Shown: positions 19,628 through 30,642 of the stretch, piece after piece
Position numbering within the stretch: position 1 is the first letter of the stretch
How the letters are laid out: each line of letters opens with the position of its first letter
Source of the DNA: Chaetoderma sp. LZ-2023a
Taxonomy: Eukaryota; Mollusca; Caudofoveata; Chaetodermatida; Chaetodermatidae
Length of the DNA stretch: 64,000 nucleotides
NCBI GenBank assembly: GCA_034401795.1
Contig: CM067373.1
Span: 37,867,233-37,931,232, forward strand
Reading direction: 5' to 3'
Notes under the pieces: model-generated
Database searches by the model: none
What the model saw: the letters and a program-made list of their open reading frames with translations, nothing else
Told to the model about the DNA's origin: nothing
Made by a program: the position numbers and the translations under genes

Positions 19628-20522
19628 TTCCAGGGGTAGTTTTCCAAAAATACTCTAGCTGTTGCTGCTGGACATTTCCTGAATAGAGATTTCCAGTTTC
19701 CCGACCAGTAAATAAAGTATGAAAGCGTGGCCATATCTCGGAGATGGGATTCATGCACATGGTTTTCGTGTGTAAGAATAATAATTGCAAGGGAGATAAT
19801 CCCTCTCACACTATGCTACTAGTACGCTATCTAGGCAGACACGTGTATCTCCCTTGGACCATGCATCTTATAGATGACGTTATCTCATTTCGAATTAGTG
19901 TATATATTATCAGAAATACGCTAAGTCAGTAACCTTTCACCGGTGCACGTGCGACATTTAATCATGTGACTTCCGGCAGGCAGGCAGGCTGCTTATAAAA
20001 CGGGGACCATTTTTCCTAAAAAGACAGTCCACGATCTCTTGGACCATATGCTCGCTCGTCGTCCTACCTCCTCCCCACCCCCCGAGCCGATTCTAATAAT
20101 TCTGCTACCTCTGTTGGTCGTGGGGGAATTAATTAATTACTTAATTTATTACTTAATTGATTGATTAATTAATTAATTAATTATTCAATTAATTAATAAT
20201 TAAAATTAATGAATTAATTAATTAAATTTAAAGGTTTTAATTAGTAGGTCAAGCTTCGGCAAGGGAGGTAATCTCGTATGCAGAGATTTGGCTCTCTGAC
20301 CCTCCAGATACTCTGCTGCAGCCCGTTGTCATGCTATTGATGGTCGGAATGGACGAACTCGAGCGTGCGACGTACATGTCGATTTCCTCCGCCTGTCCGG
20401 AAAGCAAGGCTGAAATAAATCTGTCATCGACAAGGCCGTGCAGAGTGCTTGATCGCTTGATAAACCTTTGTATAACTACACCTCTGAATAGCGATGCCAA
20501 TGTCTGATTGCCCAGTAAACTC
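18977..20522 (+). repeat. U1 array spacer S2
   Basis: It is 1,546 bp, as S0 with a longer AGCC tract (about 19588-19627) and TATAAAA at 19994-20000 (529 bp before the U1 start). I see no gene. Confidence 0.85.
20453..20522 (+). promoter_or_regulatory. Candidate U1 promoter region (PSE-containing flank)
   Basis: The 70 bp immediately before the U1 5' end are near-invariant in almost all array copies. Metazoan U1 genes use a TATA-less promoter with a PSE at about -60 to -45, and the stretch AACCTTTGTATAACTACACC falls there. The exact PSE cannot be named from sequence alone. Confidence 0.4.
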
Positions 20523-20685
20523 ATACTTACCTGGCACAGGTCTTCACTCTGATCCTTAAGGGAGTGGGCCCGGGTCGAGGCCTTACCATTGCACTCCGGT
20601 TTGGCTGACACCCGCGATCACCCCAAATGTGGGTGACTCGAGTGCGTAATTTTTTCGTGTGGGGGCTGCGTTCGCGCTACCCCTG
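20523..20685 (+). ncRNA. U1: U1 spliceosomal snRNA, the only uninterrupted copy
   Basis: 163 nt. The 5' end ATACTTACCTG (20523-20533) is the 5' splice-site pairing sequence. SL1 can fold as GGUC/GGCC plus CACUC/GAGUG around a loop containing GATCCTTAAG (20551-20560). SL2 has the U1A loop ATTGCACTCC (20588-20597). SL3 is GATCACCC...GGGTGACTC. An Sm-like site AATTTTTTCG is at 20648-20657. SL4 has GCTGCGTTCGCGC and ends CCCCTG. Sequence and order match U1 of other animals as I know it. Odd points are the SL1 loop, which differs from the usual GATCACGAAG bound by U1-70K, and the Sm site, which lacks the usual G after the U run. It may be a functional variant or a decayed copy. Confidence 0.93.
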
Positions 20686-20705
20686 TAATAATGAAATCTG
20701 AAGAA
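20686..20705 (+). terminator. Possible snRNA 3' box
   Basis: TAATAATGAAATCTGAAGAA directly follows the U1 3' end and is kept in most array units. AAATCTGAAGA loosely resembles the purine-rich 3' box used for snRNA 3' end formation. The assignment is weak. Confidence 0.25.
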
Positions 20706-21299
20706 TTATGCCTGCCTTCATTCGCCTAAAAATGGCCAACGCGAATCCCAGATGATTCCGGTCAACCTTTGTTGTCGAAGAATTCCGTACCTTAATTGGC
20801 ACCCAAACACGGCAGATACGCGTGGGTATGTGTTTTCATCCTGTCTGCTTGCAGCGTAAAATTCTGTCTTGCCGTACATGCAAAGATTACCGAGAGGCCA
20901 ACCGTCCTGTCAGCAAACCGGAGACTATAGGTGATGTAGAGAAAATTTTCGTAAAATCCGCCTGGAGTCTTAAATGTGATTTACAAATTGCCAAGTCAGA
21001 TTTGTGCGTGCGAGTTGAGAAGCCTGCCGTCGTCGGGTCCTTCCGAACAATTAGGTTTGAATAAAATTAGCCGAGCAGTTCTAAATGAGGGATGAGTACG
21101 TGTATATGGTCTTTTAAATGGTTTCCTGGAATTCTTTTTGGAGTGATTATTGTCCCCACGCGGCGGCGATTGGCGTAGTCTTATTCCCCGTATCATCAGC
21201 TCTATATATCGGTACAAAAATCGCCCCGATCCGCCTAGTGGTGCCCGAGATACCTTGTCATTTACTACACGGCGTCTCGTCTGCAAATCCGAACAAGGC

Positions 21300-21327
21300 A
21301 GCCAGCCAGCCAGCCAGCCAGCCAGCC
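21300..21327 (+). repeat. AGCC tetranucleotide tract (7 units)
   Basis: The tract length varies between spacers, from about 2 to 10 units, so it can mark individual units. Frames across it read as alternating Ser-Gln-Pro-Ala artefacts. Confidence 0.85.
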
Positions 21328-21827
21328 ATTCCAGGGGTAGTTTTCCAAAAATACTCTAGCTGTTGCTGCTGGACATTTCCTGAATAGAGATTTCCAGTTT
21401 CCCGACCAGTAAATAAAGTATGAAAGCGTGGCCATATCTCGGAGATGGGATTCATGCACATGGTTTTCGTGTGTAAGAATAATAATTGCAAGGGAGATAA
21501 TCCCTCTCACACTATGCTACTAGTACGCTATCTAGGCAGACACGTGTATCTCCCTTGGACCATGCATCTTATAGACGACGTTATCTCATTTCGAATTAGT
21601 GTATATATTATCAGAAATACGCTAAGTCAGTAACCTTTCACCGGTGCACGTGCAACATTTAATCATGTGACTTCCGGCAGGCAGGCAGGCTGCTTATAAA
21701 ACGGGGACCATTTTTCCTAAAAAGACAGTCCACGATCTCTTGGACCATATGCTCGCTCGTCGTCCTACCTCCTCCCCACCCCCCGAGCCGATTCTAATAA
21801 TTCTGCTACCTCTGTTGGTCGTGGGGG

Positions 21828-21931
21828 AATTAATTAATTACTTAATTTATTACTTAATTGATTGATTAATTAATTAATTAATTATTCAATTAATTAATAA
21901 TTAAAATTAATGAATTAATTAATTAAATTTA
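21828..21931 (+). repeat. AATT-rich simple sequence in spacer
   Basis: TTAATTAA-type imperfect tetranucleotide repeat, present in nearly every spacer (missing from S5 and S9 through deletions). Confidence 0.8.
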
Positions 21932-22223
21932 AAGGTTTTAATTAGTAAGTCAAGCTTCGGCAAGGGAGGTAATCTCGTATGCAGAGATTTGGCTCTCTGA
22001 CCCTCCAGATACTCTGCTGCAGCCCGTTGTCATGCTATTGATGGTCGGAATGGACGAACTCGAGCGTGCGACGTACATGTCGATTTCCTCCGCCTGTCCG
22101 GAAAGCAAGGCTGAAATAAATCTGTCATCGACAAGGCCGTGCAGAGTGCTTGATCGCTTGATAAACCTTTGTATAACTACACCTCTGAATAGCGATGCCA
22201 ATGTCTGATTGCCCAGTAAACTC

Positions 22224-22252
22224 ATACTTACCTGGCACAGGTCTTCACTCTG
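22224..22252 (+). pseudogene. U1 snRNA 5' fragment (gene split by LINE D)
   Basis: It runs from ATACTTACCTGGCACAGG to CACTCTG. The LINE starts GAGACCTGTG. Confidence 0.92.
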
Positions 22253-22306
22253 GAGACCTGTGTTTTGTGTGTCATTTAGGAGGCAGTTGGTGCAGTACGT
22301 GCGTGG

Positions 22307-22333
22307 GTGTCAGCTTTATTTAAAGCTTGACAC
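22307..22333 (+). other. 5' leader stem-loop before ORF1 (beta)
   Basis: GTGTCA-GCTTTA pairs with TAAAGC-T-TGACAC (12 bp, one bulged T), ending 15 nt before the ATG at 22349. The bases differ from copy B while pairing is kept. Confidence 0.55.
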
Positions 22334-22348
22334 GAAGTTTAAGGCACC

Positions 22349-23584
22349 ATGCCTGTCACAGTTATTAGCAATTTGAGACCTAGTGATTTCTTCAACAAAA
22401 ATAACATGGAAAATACAGTTAGGATATCTGTTCAAGGTAGAGAACCGTCTCTCATCTGTAGGACTGATTTAAGAGCAATTGTTGATGGTGTTGTTGCTGA
22501 CAGTGACGTCATAAGTTGCTATCGTTTAGAAAGCATTTTCGAATGGTATATTTGTGTAGCCAGCAAGTTAGCATATAATCGTCTGTTGTCAATCAATACT
22601 AGGGTTTATGGTGAGAGGACATATACATTTTCGTCGGCAAGTGTGTCAAGTATTAAAGTAAGGGTGCATTGGTTGCCAACTCACGTTGGCAACAACTTTA
22701 TTCATGAAGCTTTGGCTCCGTTTGGAATTGTGCGTTCCGTAGAGGATGACTCTACAGCTACACGTGGATGGGAGCATGTAAGTGGTGGACTCCGTACTGT
22801 AACGATGGAAATGACAGGAGAACAGCGTCGGGAATTTCCATACATTTTACAGTTTCCTGATGGGCATAGTATTATGCTAACATTTACTGGCCGTATGCCG
22901 ATGTGCCTGAAGTGTCGTCAAGTGGGTCACATGCGGCAGCAGTGCCCAGGCCGTCCAGACTTTAAACCTTCACCCAATGGAGCATGGGCAGACATCCTAC
23001 GACAGAGGCGGGTCGACGAAGGCATTGGGGTAGAAGCTGCTGGTGTAGAGCAACAGCACGAGTGGAGACGGAAGCAGGACGAGATGAATGAATCTACACC
23101 ATCACAATCAGAATCGACGTCCCGGTCATCCCAAGTTGTAGCTACTAGGGAGGCTAGCCAGCGACAACAGCAGCAGCAGCCATCCGACATCAAAGACCCA
23201 CCCAAAAGCTCAAAAACCCAACAGCAGGGGAAAGCTGCTGTTAACGAGGTAAGCGATTCAAATGTTTTTTCATCTGACGACGAGGAGGGTAGAATGGAGA
23301 TTGCTTTTGATCTGAGTGGAGAGATGGAAGATAAATCATCATCCTCACCCATAAAGGGAAGTGGTATTCCATCTGGCAAGCTCACCATTACATCAACTTC
23401 AGTTACAACGAGTGGTGGGGCGGGGGTCTTTTTGGGTGGGGGGAGTGGTATTAGTAGTAGTCTGCCTGGGTGGGATAGAAAATCTAGGGATAATAGCCGA
23501 AAAAGAGAATTAAGGGAGCAGGCGATAAATACTCCAAAAGTCCCCCGTAGTAGGTCTAATAGCTCAAAGAGCCAAGGTAAATAA
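22349..23584 (+). CDS. LINE ORF1 protein, CCHC zinc knuckle (beta, copy D)
   Basis: 411 residues from ATG (MPVTVISNLRPSDFFN). The N-terminal domain includes VHWLPTHVGNNFIHEAL. The knuckle is C186-x2-C189-x4-H194-x4-C199 (CLKCRQVGHMRQQC), then KPSPNGAWADILRQRR, then a Gln/Ser-rich and acidic region and a basic tail (TPKVPRSRSNSSK). The frame is open throughout. It is closest to alpha ORF1 but diverged along its length. Confidence 0.88.
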   Translation: MPVTVISNLRPSDFFNKNNMENTVRISVQGREPSLICRTDLRAIVDGVVADSDVISCYRLESIFEWYICVASKLAYNRLLSINTRVYGERTYTFSSASVSSIKVRVHWLPTHVGNNFIHEALAPFGIVRSVEDDSTATRGWEHVSGGLRTVTMEMTGEQRREFPYILQFPDGHSIMLTFTGRMPMCLKCRQVGHMRQQCPGRPDFKPSPNGAWADILRQRRVDEGIGVEAAGVEQQHEWRRKQDEMNESTPSQSESTSRSSQVVATREASQRQQQQQPSDIKDPPKSSKTQQQGKAAVNEVSDSNVFSSDDEEGRMEIAFDLSGEMEDKSSSSPIKGSGIPSGKLTITSTSVTTSGGAGVFLGGGSGISSSLPGWDRKSRDNSRKRELREQAINTPKVPRSRSNSSKSQGK

Positions 23585-23739
23585 TAGGTTTAACTCTTTT
23601 ACTGCTGCAATGTCTTATGGCTGTTTTACTAGCTAGAATAGTGGTGATACTTTGCCGTGGTAAAAGGGTGGATATTATATCATATCTGTTGGGATTGTTT
23701 ATTAAGGGATATGGCTACGGTGGATTTTTCCTATTCTGC

Positions 23740-23904
23740 CTAATTTACTACTACTGCTGGTGATACTACTGCTGCTGCTACTGTTAGCTATACTGCTACC
23801 GCTTATACTCTGTCTGCTGCTGCTGTCACTACTTCTATTACTTCGCTTACTACTGTGACTGTGGTACTGATAATTTATTGCTACTACTACTGCTGCTACT
23901 ACTG

Positions 23905-23954
<50 letters not shown>

Positions 23955-24664
23955 ACTGCTGCTACTACCACCGCCACCGCCATCATCACCACCATGATTG
24001 CCGTCGCCATGCAACCGTCATCACTGCCGCCGCCATCAATACTGCTAATGTCCTCTCTACTGCTTCTATTATTGTTGTGGCCCGCTGTGCTATTAGTAAG
24101 GCCACAGATATGGCTGTTGCTAATGATTTTTGGACAACAAATTTGCTGCTAACAATGTATAAGATATTGTTGTTAATGGTGTACGATGTACATAAGCGTG
24201 GTGTAAATATGCATACAGGTTATTATGGCTGCTCTTGGAGGCATGGTGGTATTTTGTATCCATTTCGGAATTTGGTGTTCCTATTACTACTACTGCTACT
24301 ACTGCTGCTGCTAGTGCTGCTACTACTGCTACTACTACTACTACTGCTGCTGCTACTACTACTACTGCTACTACTACTGCTGCTACTGCTACCACTACCA
24401 CCAACGCCGCCGCCGCCGCCGCCACCACCACCAACTCCACCAACACCACCACTACCACTACCACTACCGGCACCATCATTGCCGTCGCCGCCACCGCTGT
24501 TACTGCCGCCGCTTCAAATACTACTACTGTCCTTTTCACTTCTTCTACTACTACTGCTGCTACTACTACTGTTGTTACGACTACTACTGCTACTGCCACC
24601 ACCACCATTACCACCACCACTGCCACTGCCGCCGCTTCAAATACTACTACTGTCCTTTTCACTT

Positions 24665-24722
<58 letters not shown>
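23740..24722 (+). repeat. ACT/GCT/CCG trinucleotide microsatellite between ORF1 and ORF2 (beta)
   Basis: Two repeat blocks (about 23740-23990 and 24284-24722) flank unique sequence. That unique sequence includes a GGCATGGTGGTATTTTGTA island (about 24239-24258) matching the island in copies B and G. ATTC/ATTT tetranucleotides follow to about 24820. Long Leu, Thr and Val frames are artefacts. Confidence 0.88.
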
Positions 24723-24724
<2 letters not shown>

Positions 24725-24851
24725 TGGCCCATTCATTCATTCATTCAGTCATTCATTCATTTATTTATTTTATTTATTTATTCATTTATTTATTTTATTT
24801 ATTTATTTATTTATTTATTTGTGCGTCGTTTGTGTGTGGGTCTAACTACTA

Positions 24852-27800
24852 ATGCAGTTCTTTAAAATAGGTACAATAAATGTCAAAGGTTTATTAGATC
24901 GTGGTCGTATAAGGGTGCTTAGATCGGAGATTTGTCATTTAAAACTGGACATGATTTTCGTTCAGGAATCTTTTGTAACATGCATTGCAGAGAGAAAGCA
25001 GGTAGAGCAGAATCTCGGCCTTGCAGGTTTTTGGTCATTTGGACAAAGGCGTAGTGGTGGGGTGGGGCTTTTGCTTTCACCGACTTTGAATGCCTCTATT
25101 GTGTCTGTAATACGAGACTTTCAGGGTAGATATGTTTGCATTGACACAGAAATTTCGGGCAAGTCGTATAGGCTTATAAGTATTTATGCACCCAATTGTG
25201 TTTCTGATAGAACTGCATTTTTTAGGTCAATTCAAGGTCTTTTTGTTACACGCCGAATAGTAATTATGGCAGGGGATTTTAACTGTGTCATGAACACTGC
25301 TATAGACAAGATTGGCGGGAATCCCACTGCTGGAATGATAGGCCAAAAATTACTGACTGACATTTGCACTAATTTTAATTTGATTGACGTTTTTCGATCC
25401 GTCCATCCAAACGAACTCTCAGTCACATGGCATGGAGCAAATAATATTAGCTGTAGATTAGATCGTGTATATGTCTCTCGTGAACTTCAACCCTTTGTTG
25501 TCCGATGTCATACCTCTCCCTGTTCAATAAGTGACCATAGCTTTGTGGTTGCTGAACTGAGCAATGTTTCATGTATTAACATTGGGCCTGGCCTATGGAA
25601 ATTTAATACATCTCTCCTTAATGATGAAACCTTCATTCAACAATTTACTGACTTTTGGGACCACCTCGAAAAAGGCGCCATCAGCCCAGAATGGTGGGAA
25701 CTTGCCAAAGAGGACATTAAGGATTTTATTGTTAAATTTTGCAAAAATAAAGGTCGTGAAAAAAGACAATTATTTCAGGAATTAACAGAAACATATAAGC
25801 AACTTGTGGATGCTGAACGTGTGCAGCCTGGTAGCTTTATGGATCAGATCACCGCCCTTAAAGGAAGGCTGTACGATTTTCATGCAGACCACTCTCAAGG
25901 TGCTTTAATTAGGTCAAAGGCCAAAACTTTGGACAATAATGAAAGGCCAAGTGCCTATTTTTTAAAACGGGAGTTCTCTAATGCTTCTGGCAGGGTGATC
26001 AGGGAACTTATTGACGATGACGATATAAAAATTACAAGGTCATGTGATATACTAAAATATTGTAGCGACTTTTATAATGGTTTATTAATGGATGAAGGGT
26101 ATAATGAAAAATTATCTGCTGACATATTACGGGATGTACCAAAGCTGTCCGATGATGACGCAACCACGTGTGAGGGCAAGGTGACCTTGGAGGAATGCTA
26201 TTTTGCATTAAAGCGCATGCATAATGGCAGATCTCCTGGGTCAGATGGTCTTACTAAGGAATTTTATTTTAAATTTTGGGAGTTAATTGGTCCCGTCTTG
26301 GTAAAAATTTATGGTCAATGCTATGAGAGGGGAGAGTTAATTTTCTCGCAAAAATTAGGTGTTATTACCTTATTGCACAAAAAAGGCAGAGACCCTAAAT
26401 ATGTTAAAAATCTGCGCCCTGTCTCTTTGTTAAATGTGGATTATAAAATCCTGTCCAAAGTTTTGTGCGATCGTCTCTTTAAAATCATGCCTAAAATTAT
26501 CCATGAGAATCAAACGTGCTCTGTTCATGGGAGGTCGATTTTAGACAATTTACATTTATTAAGAAATATTGTAGACTACTGCAAACAAAAGGGCATCTCG
26601 GTAGGCTTTCTTTGTCTTGATATGGAGAAAGCCTTCGACAGAGTTAATCATAATTTTCTTTTCCAAACTTTGAAATCGTTTGGTTTTATGGATGGTTTTA
26701 TTCAGTGGGTCAAACTTCTCTACACAAATATCTTCAGCACCGTCCTTGTAAACGGGCATTTATCAAATCCTTTCAATGTTACAAGATCGGTAAGACAAGG
26801 GTGCAGTTTATCGCCTCTACTTTTTGTTATAGTCATTGAAGTATTTGCCATACAGATTCGAAAATCTAAGGAGGTCAATGGTTTCAAGGTCCCAGGTCTG
26901 GCAGAAAATGTCAAGTTATCCATGTATGCAGATGATAGTACTTGTTTTTGCTCAAATATGCATGATGTTGGTAACGTTCTAAAAATTACTGGAATGTATT
27001 GCAGGGCAAGCGGAGGAAAATTAAATATTTCAAAAACCTCATGTCTCTCCTTTGGCAAATGGAAATCATCATCGGACCATGCCTTTGGCATTTCCTGGCC
27101 TGACGGTCCTTTGAAAATTCTTGGAGTTCATTTTGGCCCAAATATTTCACACGATGATATGTGGTCTGAAATTTATACCAAATTCACAAACAGTTTGAAT
27201 TATAGGAGATCGCGTGACGTTTCATTATTTGGAAAGAGTACAATTATTAAAACTATGGCATGCAGTAAATTATATTGTCGGTTCAGCCTTTGTCTTGCCT
27301 AAACACTATGAAACACTTTTTAATAGGACAATGTTTCTGTATTTATGGAATACTACTTATACTGAAATTCTAAAACGGGAAACAGTTTGTAATTCGATTC
27401 AAAATGGTGGTCTAGAAGTAGTAAATTTACAAGTCAAATTGACTTCTTTTTTACTCATGCACATTTACAAGTTATTAAATGGATCAACAGCGGCTTGGAC
27501 ATATTTTGCAAAGTACTTGCTAGGTTTTACATTAAGAAGTCTAAGGCCCGATTTTGCATCTAATTTGATTCCACACGGCCATATATTGCCACCATTTTAT
27601 CAAAATTGCTTAAATGCCTTTAAAATTATCCAAACAAATTTTCCTGAACATGACTGGTTCGAGAAATTATCATCAAAATTATTCTACATAATGTTAATGT
27701 CCAAAAAGGTAGGAAAAATCGATTTGCAAAAATATTTTCCGAATGTCAACTTCAAAAGTTCATATAAAAATAATGTAAACAAGTTTTTGGACCCGTGTCT

Positions 27801-28320
27801 AAAGACTTTGGCCTACAAATTATCACATGACATAGTTCCTGTCAAATTCACGGTCTATAAACGATGGCCAACCTCTCGGCTTAAAAATTTAAAATGTGTT
27901 TTTTGTTCAAAACAGGAAACTGTTAATCATCTATTAATTTATTGTCCTGAAATACAGGCCCTTTGGAGTGTTGTAAATGGGTTTCATGGTGTTCTTTCGA
28001 ATAACATGGTCTTAGCACCAGAAATGATCCGTTTTAACAATATACCACCAAGTAGTAATACATATAATACTGATGTTATACTCTATATTATTAATTTAGC
28101 CAAACACGTAATATGGACCACAAGATGTGATGTACATATAAATCATAAAGTTTTGAATGGAAATGATATGTGCTGCAGTTTTCTTGGTCGTTTAAAATTC
28201 AGAATTCTTGTGGACAAATTTAGGCTAGCAACAGACATTTTTGAGAAATATTGGGTCAACTCGATGATATTCTGTGAAAAAGATCCAAACAATGAATCTA
28301 AACTTATTTTTAAATTCTAA
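24852..28320 (+). pseudogene. LINE ORF2 (beta, copy D) with one 2-nt frameshift
   Basis: ATG at 24852 opens a frame equivalent to alpha ORF2: endonuclease with GDFN and SDHSF, RT with AFDRVNH, RQGCSLSPLLF and YADD. Near 27275, next to the block SKLYYTGSAFVLPK of copy B, two bases are missing. The frame shifts and stops at 27302. The remaining C-terminal part, about 345 residues including the Cys/His motif, continues in another frame to 28320. Everything else looks intact, so the break is recent or an assembly error. Confidence 0.88.
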
Positions 28321-28470
28321 GAACTGCTCCCACAGAGATAATATCTGAGGCTTGTATTTATTGCTATTGCCTAATGCTTCAAATTTATTAAGTTTCTACT
28401 ATTGTAAATACGTTAATTAACTTCTTATTATATTATTTTGTATACGGGATACTTCCCCTTTATTTTGCAG

Positions 28471-28539
28471 ATGTGGCGGTGAAAATTCTCCATTAAATCA
28501 GGTTGTATTTAAAAAAATCATGCACTTGAGCCGCCGCAT
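28471..28539 (+). other. Conserved 3' UTR stem-loop (beta)
   Basis: ATGTGGCGG (28471-28479) pairs with CCGCCGCAT (28531-28539) with one G-U. Against the alpha stem, a T-A pair has become C-G, a compensatory change. Confidence 0.6.
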
Positions 28540-28799
28540 TTGTTGTTTTTTTTGGGTTTTTTGAAGGAAAAATAAATAAAAATAAAATAATTTTTGCCCC
28601 AAAATAGTAGCCCGGGATGATACACGGTGCAAAATTTGTGTGAAAAAATAAATATACACACAAAAAAAAAATAAATAAATAAAAAAAAAAAAAAAATTTG
28701 AAGTGTTATAAAATATTTCACCTTACTATTAAAAGAGGGCAGCGCCCCTGTTAACCGGGTAAAAAAAAAAAAGAGAAAAACAAAAAAAACAAAAAAAAA

Positions 28800-28930
28800 C
28801 TTAAGGGAGTGGGCCCGGGTCGAGGCCTTACCATTGCACTCCGGTTTGGCTGACACCCGCGATCACCCCAAATGTGGGTGACTCGAGTGCGTAATTTTTT
28901 CGTGTGGGGGCTGCGTTCGCGCTACCCCTG
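28800..28930 (+). pseudogene. U1 snRNA 3' fragment (gene split by LINE D)
   Basis: It runs from CTTAAGGG to CTACCCCTG, identical in layout to 11480-11610. Confidence 0.92.
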
Positions 28931-29543
28931 TAATAATGAAATCTGAAGAATTATGCCTGCCTTCATTCGCCTAAAAATGACCAACGCGAATCCCAGATGA
29001 TTCCGGTCAACCTTTGTTGTCGAAGAATTCCGTACCTTAATTGGCACCCAAACACGGCAGATACGCGTGGGTATGTGTTTTCATCCTGTCTGCTTGCAGC
29101 GTAAAATTCTGTCTTGCCGTACATGCAAAGATTACCGAGACGCCATCCCTCCTGTCAGCAAACCAGAGACTATAGGTGATGCAGAGAAGATTTTCGTAAA
29201 ATCTGCCTAGAGTCTTAAATATGATTTACAAATTGCCAAGTCAGATTTGTGCGTGCGAGTTGAGAAGCCTGCCGTCGTCGGGTCCTTCCGAACAATTCCG
29301 TTTGAATAAAATTAGCCGAGCAGTTCTAAATGAGGGATGAGTACGTGTCTATGGTCTTTTAAATGGTTTCCTGGAATTCCTTTTGGAGTGATTCTTGTCC
29401 CCACGCGGCGGCGATTGGCATAGTCTTATTCCCTGTATCATCAGCTCTATATATCTGTACAAAAATCGACCCAATCCGCCTAGTGGTGCCCGAGATACCT
29501 TGTCATTTACTACACGGCGTCTCGTCTGCAAATCCGAACAAGG

Positions 29544-29577
<34 letters not shown>

Positions 29578-30462
29578 TTCCAGGGGTAGTTTTCCAAAAA
29601 TACTCTAGCTGCTGCTGCTGGACATTTCCTGAATAGAGATTTCCAGTTTCTCGACCAGTAAATAAAGCATGAAAGCGTGGCCATATCTCGGAGATGGGAT
29701 TCATGCACATGGTTTTCGTGTGTAAGAATAATAATTGCAAGGGAGATAATCCCTCTCACACTATGCTACTAGTACGCTATCTAGGCAGACACGTGTATCT
29801 CCCTTGGACCATGCGTCTTATAGATGACGTTATCTCATTTTGAATTAGTGTATATATTATCAGAAATACGCTGCTAAGTCAGTAACCTTTCACCGGTGCA
29901 CGTGCGACCTTTAATCATGTGACTTCCGGCATGCAGGCAGGCTGCTTATAAAACGGGGGACCATTTTTCCTAAAAAGACAGTCCACGATCTCTTGGACTA
30001 TATGCTCGCTCGTCGTCCTACCTCCTCCCCACCCCCCGAGCCGATTCTAATAATTCTGCTACCTCTGTTGGTCGTGGGGGGAATTAACTAATTAATTTAT
30101 CACTTAATTGATTGATTAATTAATTAATTATTCAATTAATTAAAATTAATGAATTAATGAATTAAATTTAAAGGTTTTAATTAGTAGGTCAAGCTTCGGC
30201 AAGGGAGGTAATCTCGTATGCAGAGATTTGGCTCTCTGACCCTCCAGATACTCTGCTGCAGCCCGTTGTCATGCTATTGATGGTCGGAATGGACGAACTC
30301 GAGCGTGCGACGTACATGTCGATTTCCTCCACCTGTCCGGAAAGCAAGGCTGAAATAAATCCGTCATCGACAAGGCCGTGCAGAGTGCTTGATCGCTTGA
30401 TAAACCTTTGTATAACTACACCTCTGAATAGCGATGCCAATGTCTGATTGCTCAGTAAACTC
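28931..30462 (+). repeat. U1 array spacer S4
   Basis: It has the same order as S0-S3 with scattered substitutions and small indels. The AGCC tract is at about 29545-29576. I see no gene. Confidence 0.85.
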
Positions 30463-30488
30463 ATACTTACCTGGCACAGGTCTTCACT
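30463..30488 (+). pseudogene. U1 snRNA 5' fragment (gene split by LINE E)
   Basis: ATACTTACCTGGCACAGG to TCTTCACT, with the gamma-type 5' junction as in copy C. The 3' half of this gene has been lost. Confidence 0.9.
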
Positions 30489-30642
30489 TGGATTCTCTGC
30501 CTCGTAAATTTGTTATACTTTTTCTATCTCGCGCGCGAAAGTCGTTAATTGTGGTGGTAACTGGTTAGCGCTTAATTTTAATTTGTAAATTCTACCCTGG
30601 GGTGTTTGGCTTTCTTTGCCTGACCCCTGGGGCTTTTCAAAC

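Larger units (their letters stand above)
20686..22223 (+). repeat. U1 array spacer S3 (reference spacer, 1,538 bp)
   Basis: Together with the intact U1 it defines the 1,701-bp unit. The contents are as S0: AGCC tract, AAGGGAGATAATCCCTC, TATAAAA at 21695-21701 (again exactly 529 bp before the next U1 start), AATT tract and conserved 5' flank. I see no gene. Confidence 0.88.
22253..28799 (+). mobile_element. LINE copy D (beta family), near-intact
   Basis: The copy is 6,547 bp between U1 halves. It has a leader stem-loop, intact ORF1, an ACT-type microsatellite, ORF2 with one frameshift, a 3' UTR with lineage I stems, and an A-rich tail with interspersed C and G ending at CTTAAGGG. About 3 nt of U1 (ATC, 20552-20554) are missing at the junction. 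Confidence 0.9.

Noticed and set aside
20249..20611. Minus-strand ORF of 91-120 codons ending in U1
   Set aside because: It is the antisense of the conserved U1 promoter flank and the U1 5' end. Its repetition follows from the array.
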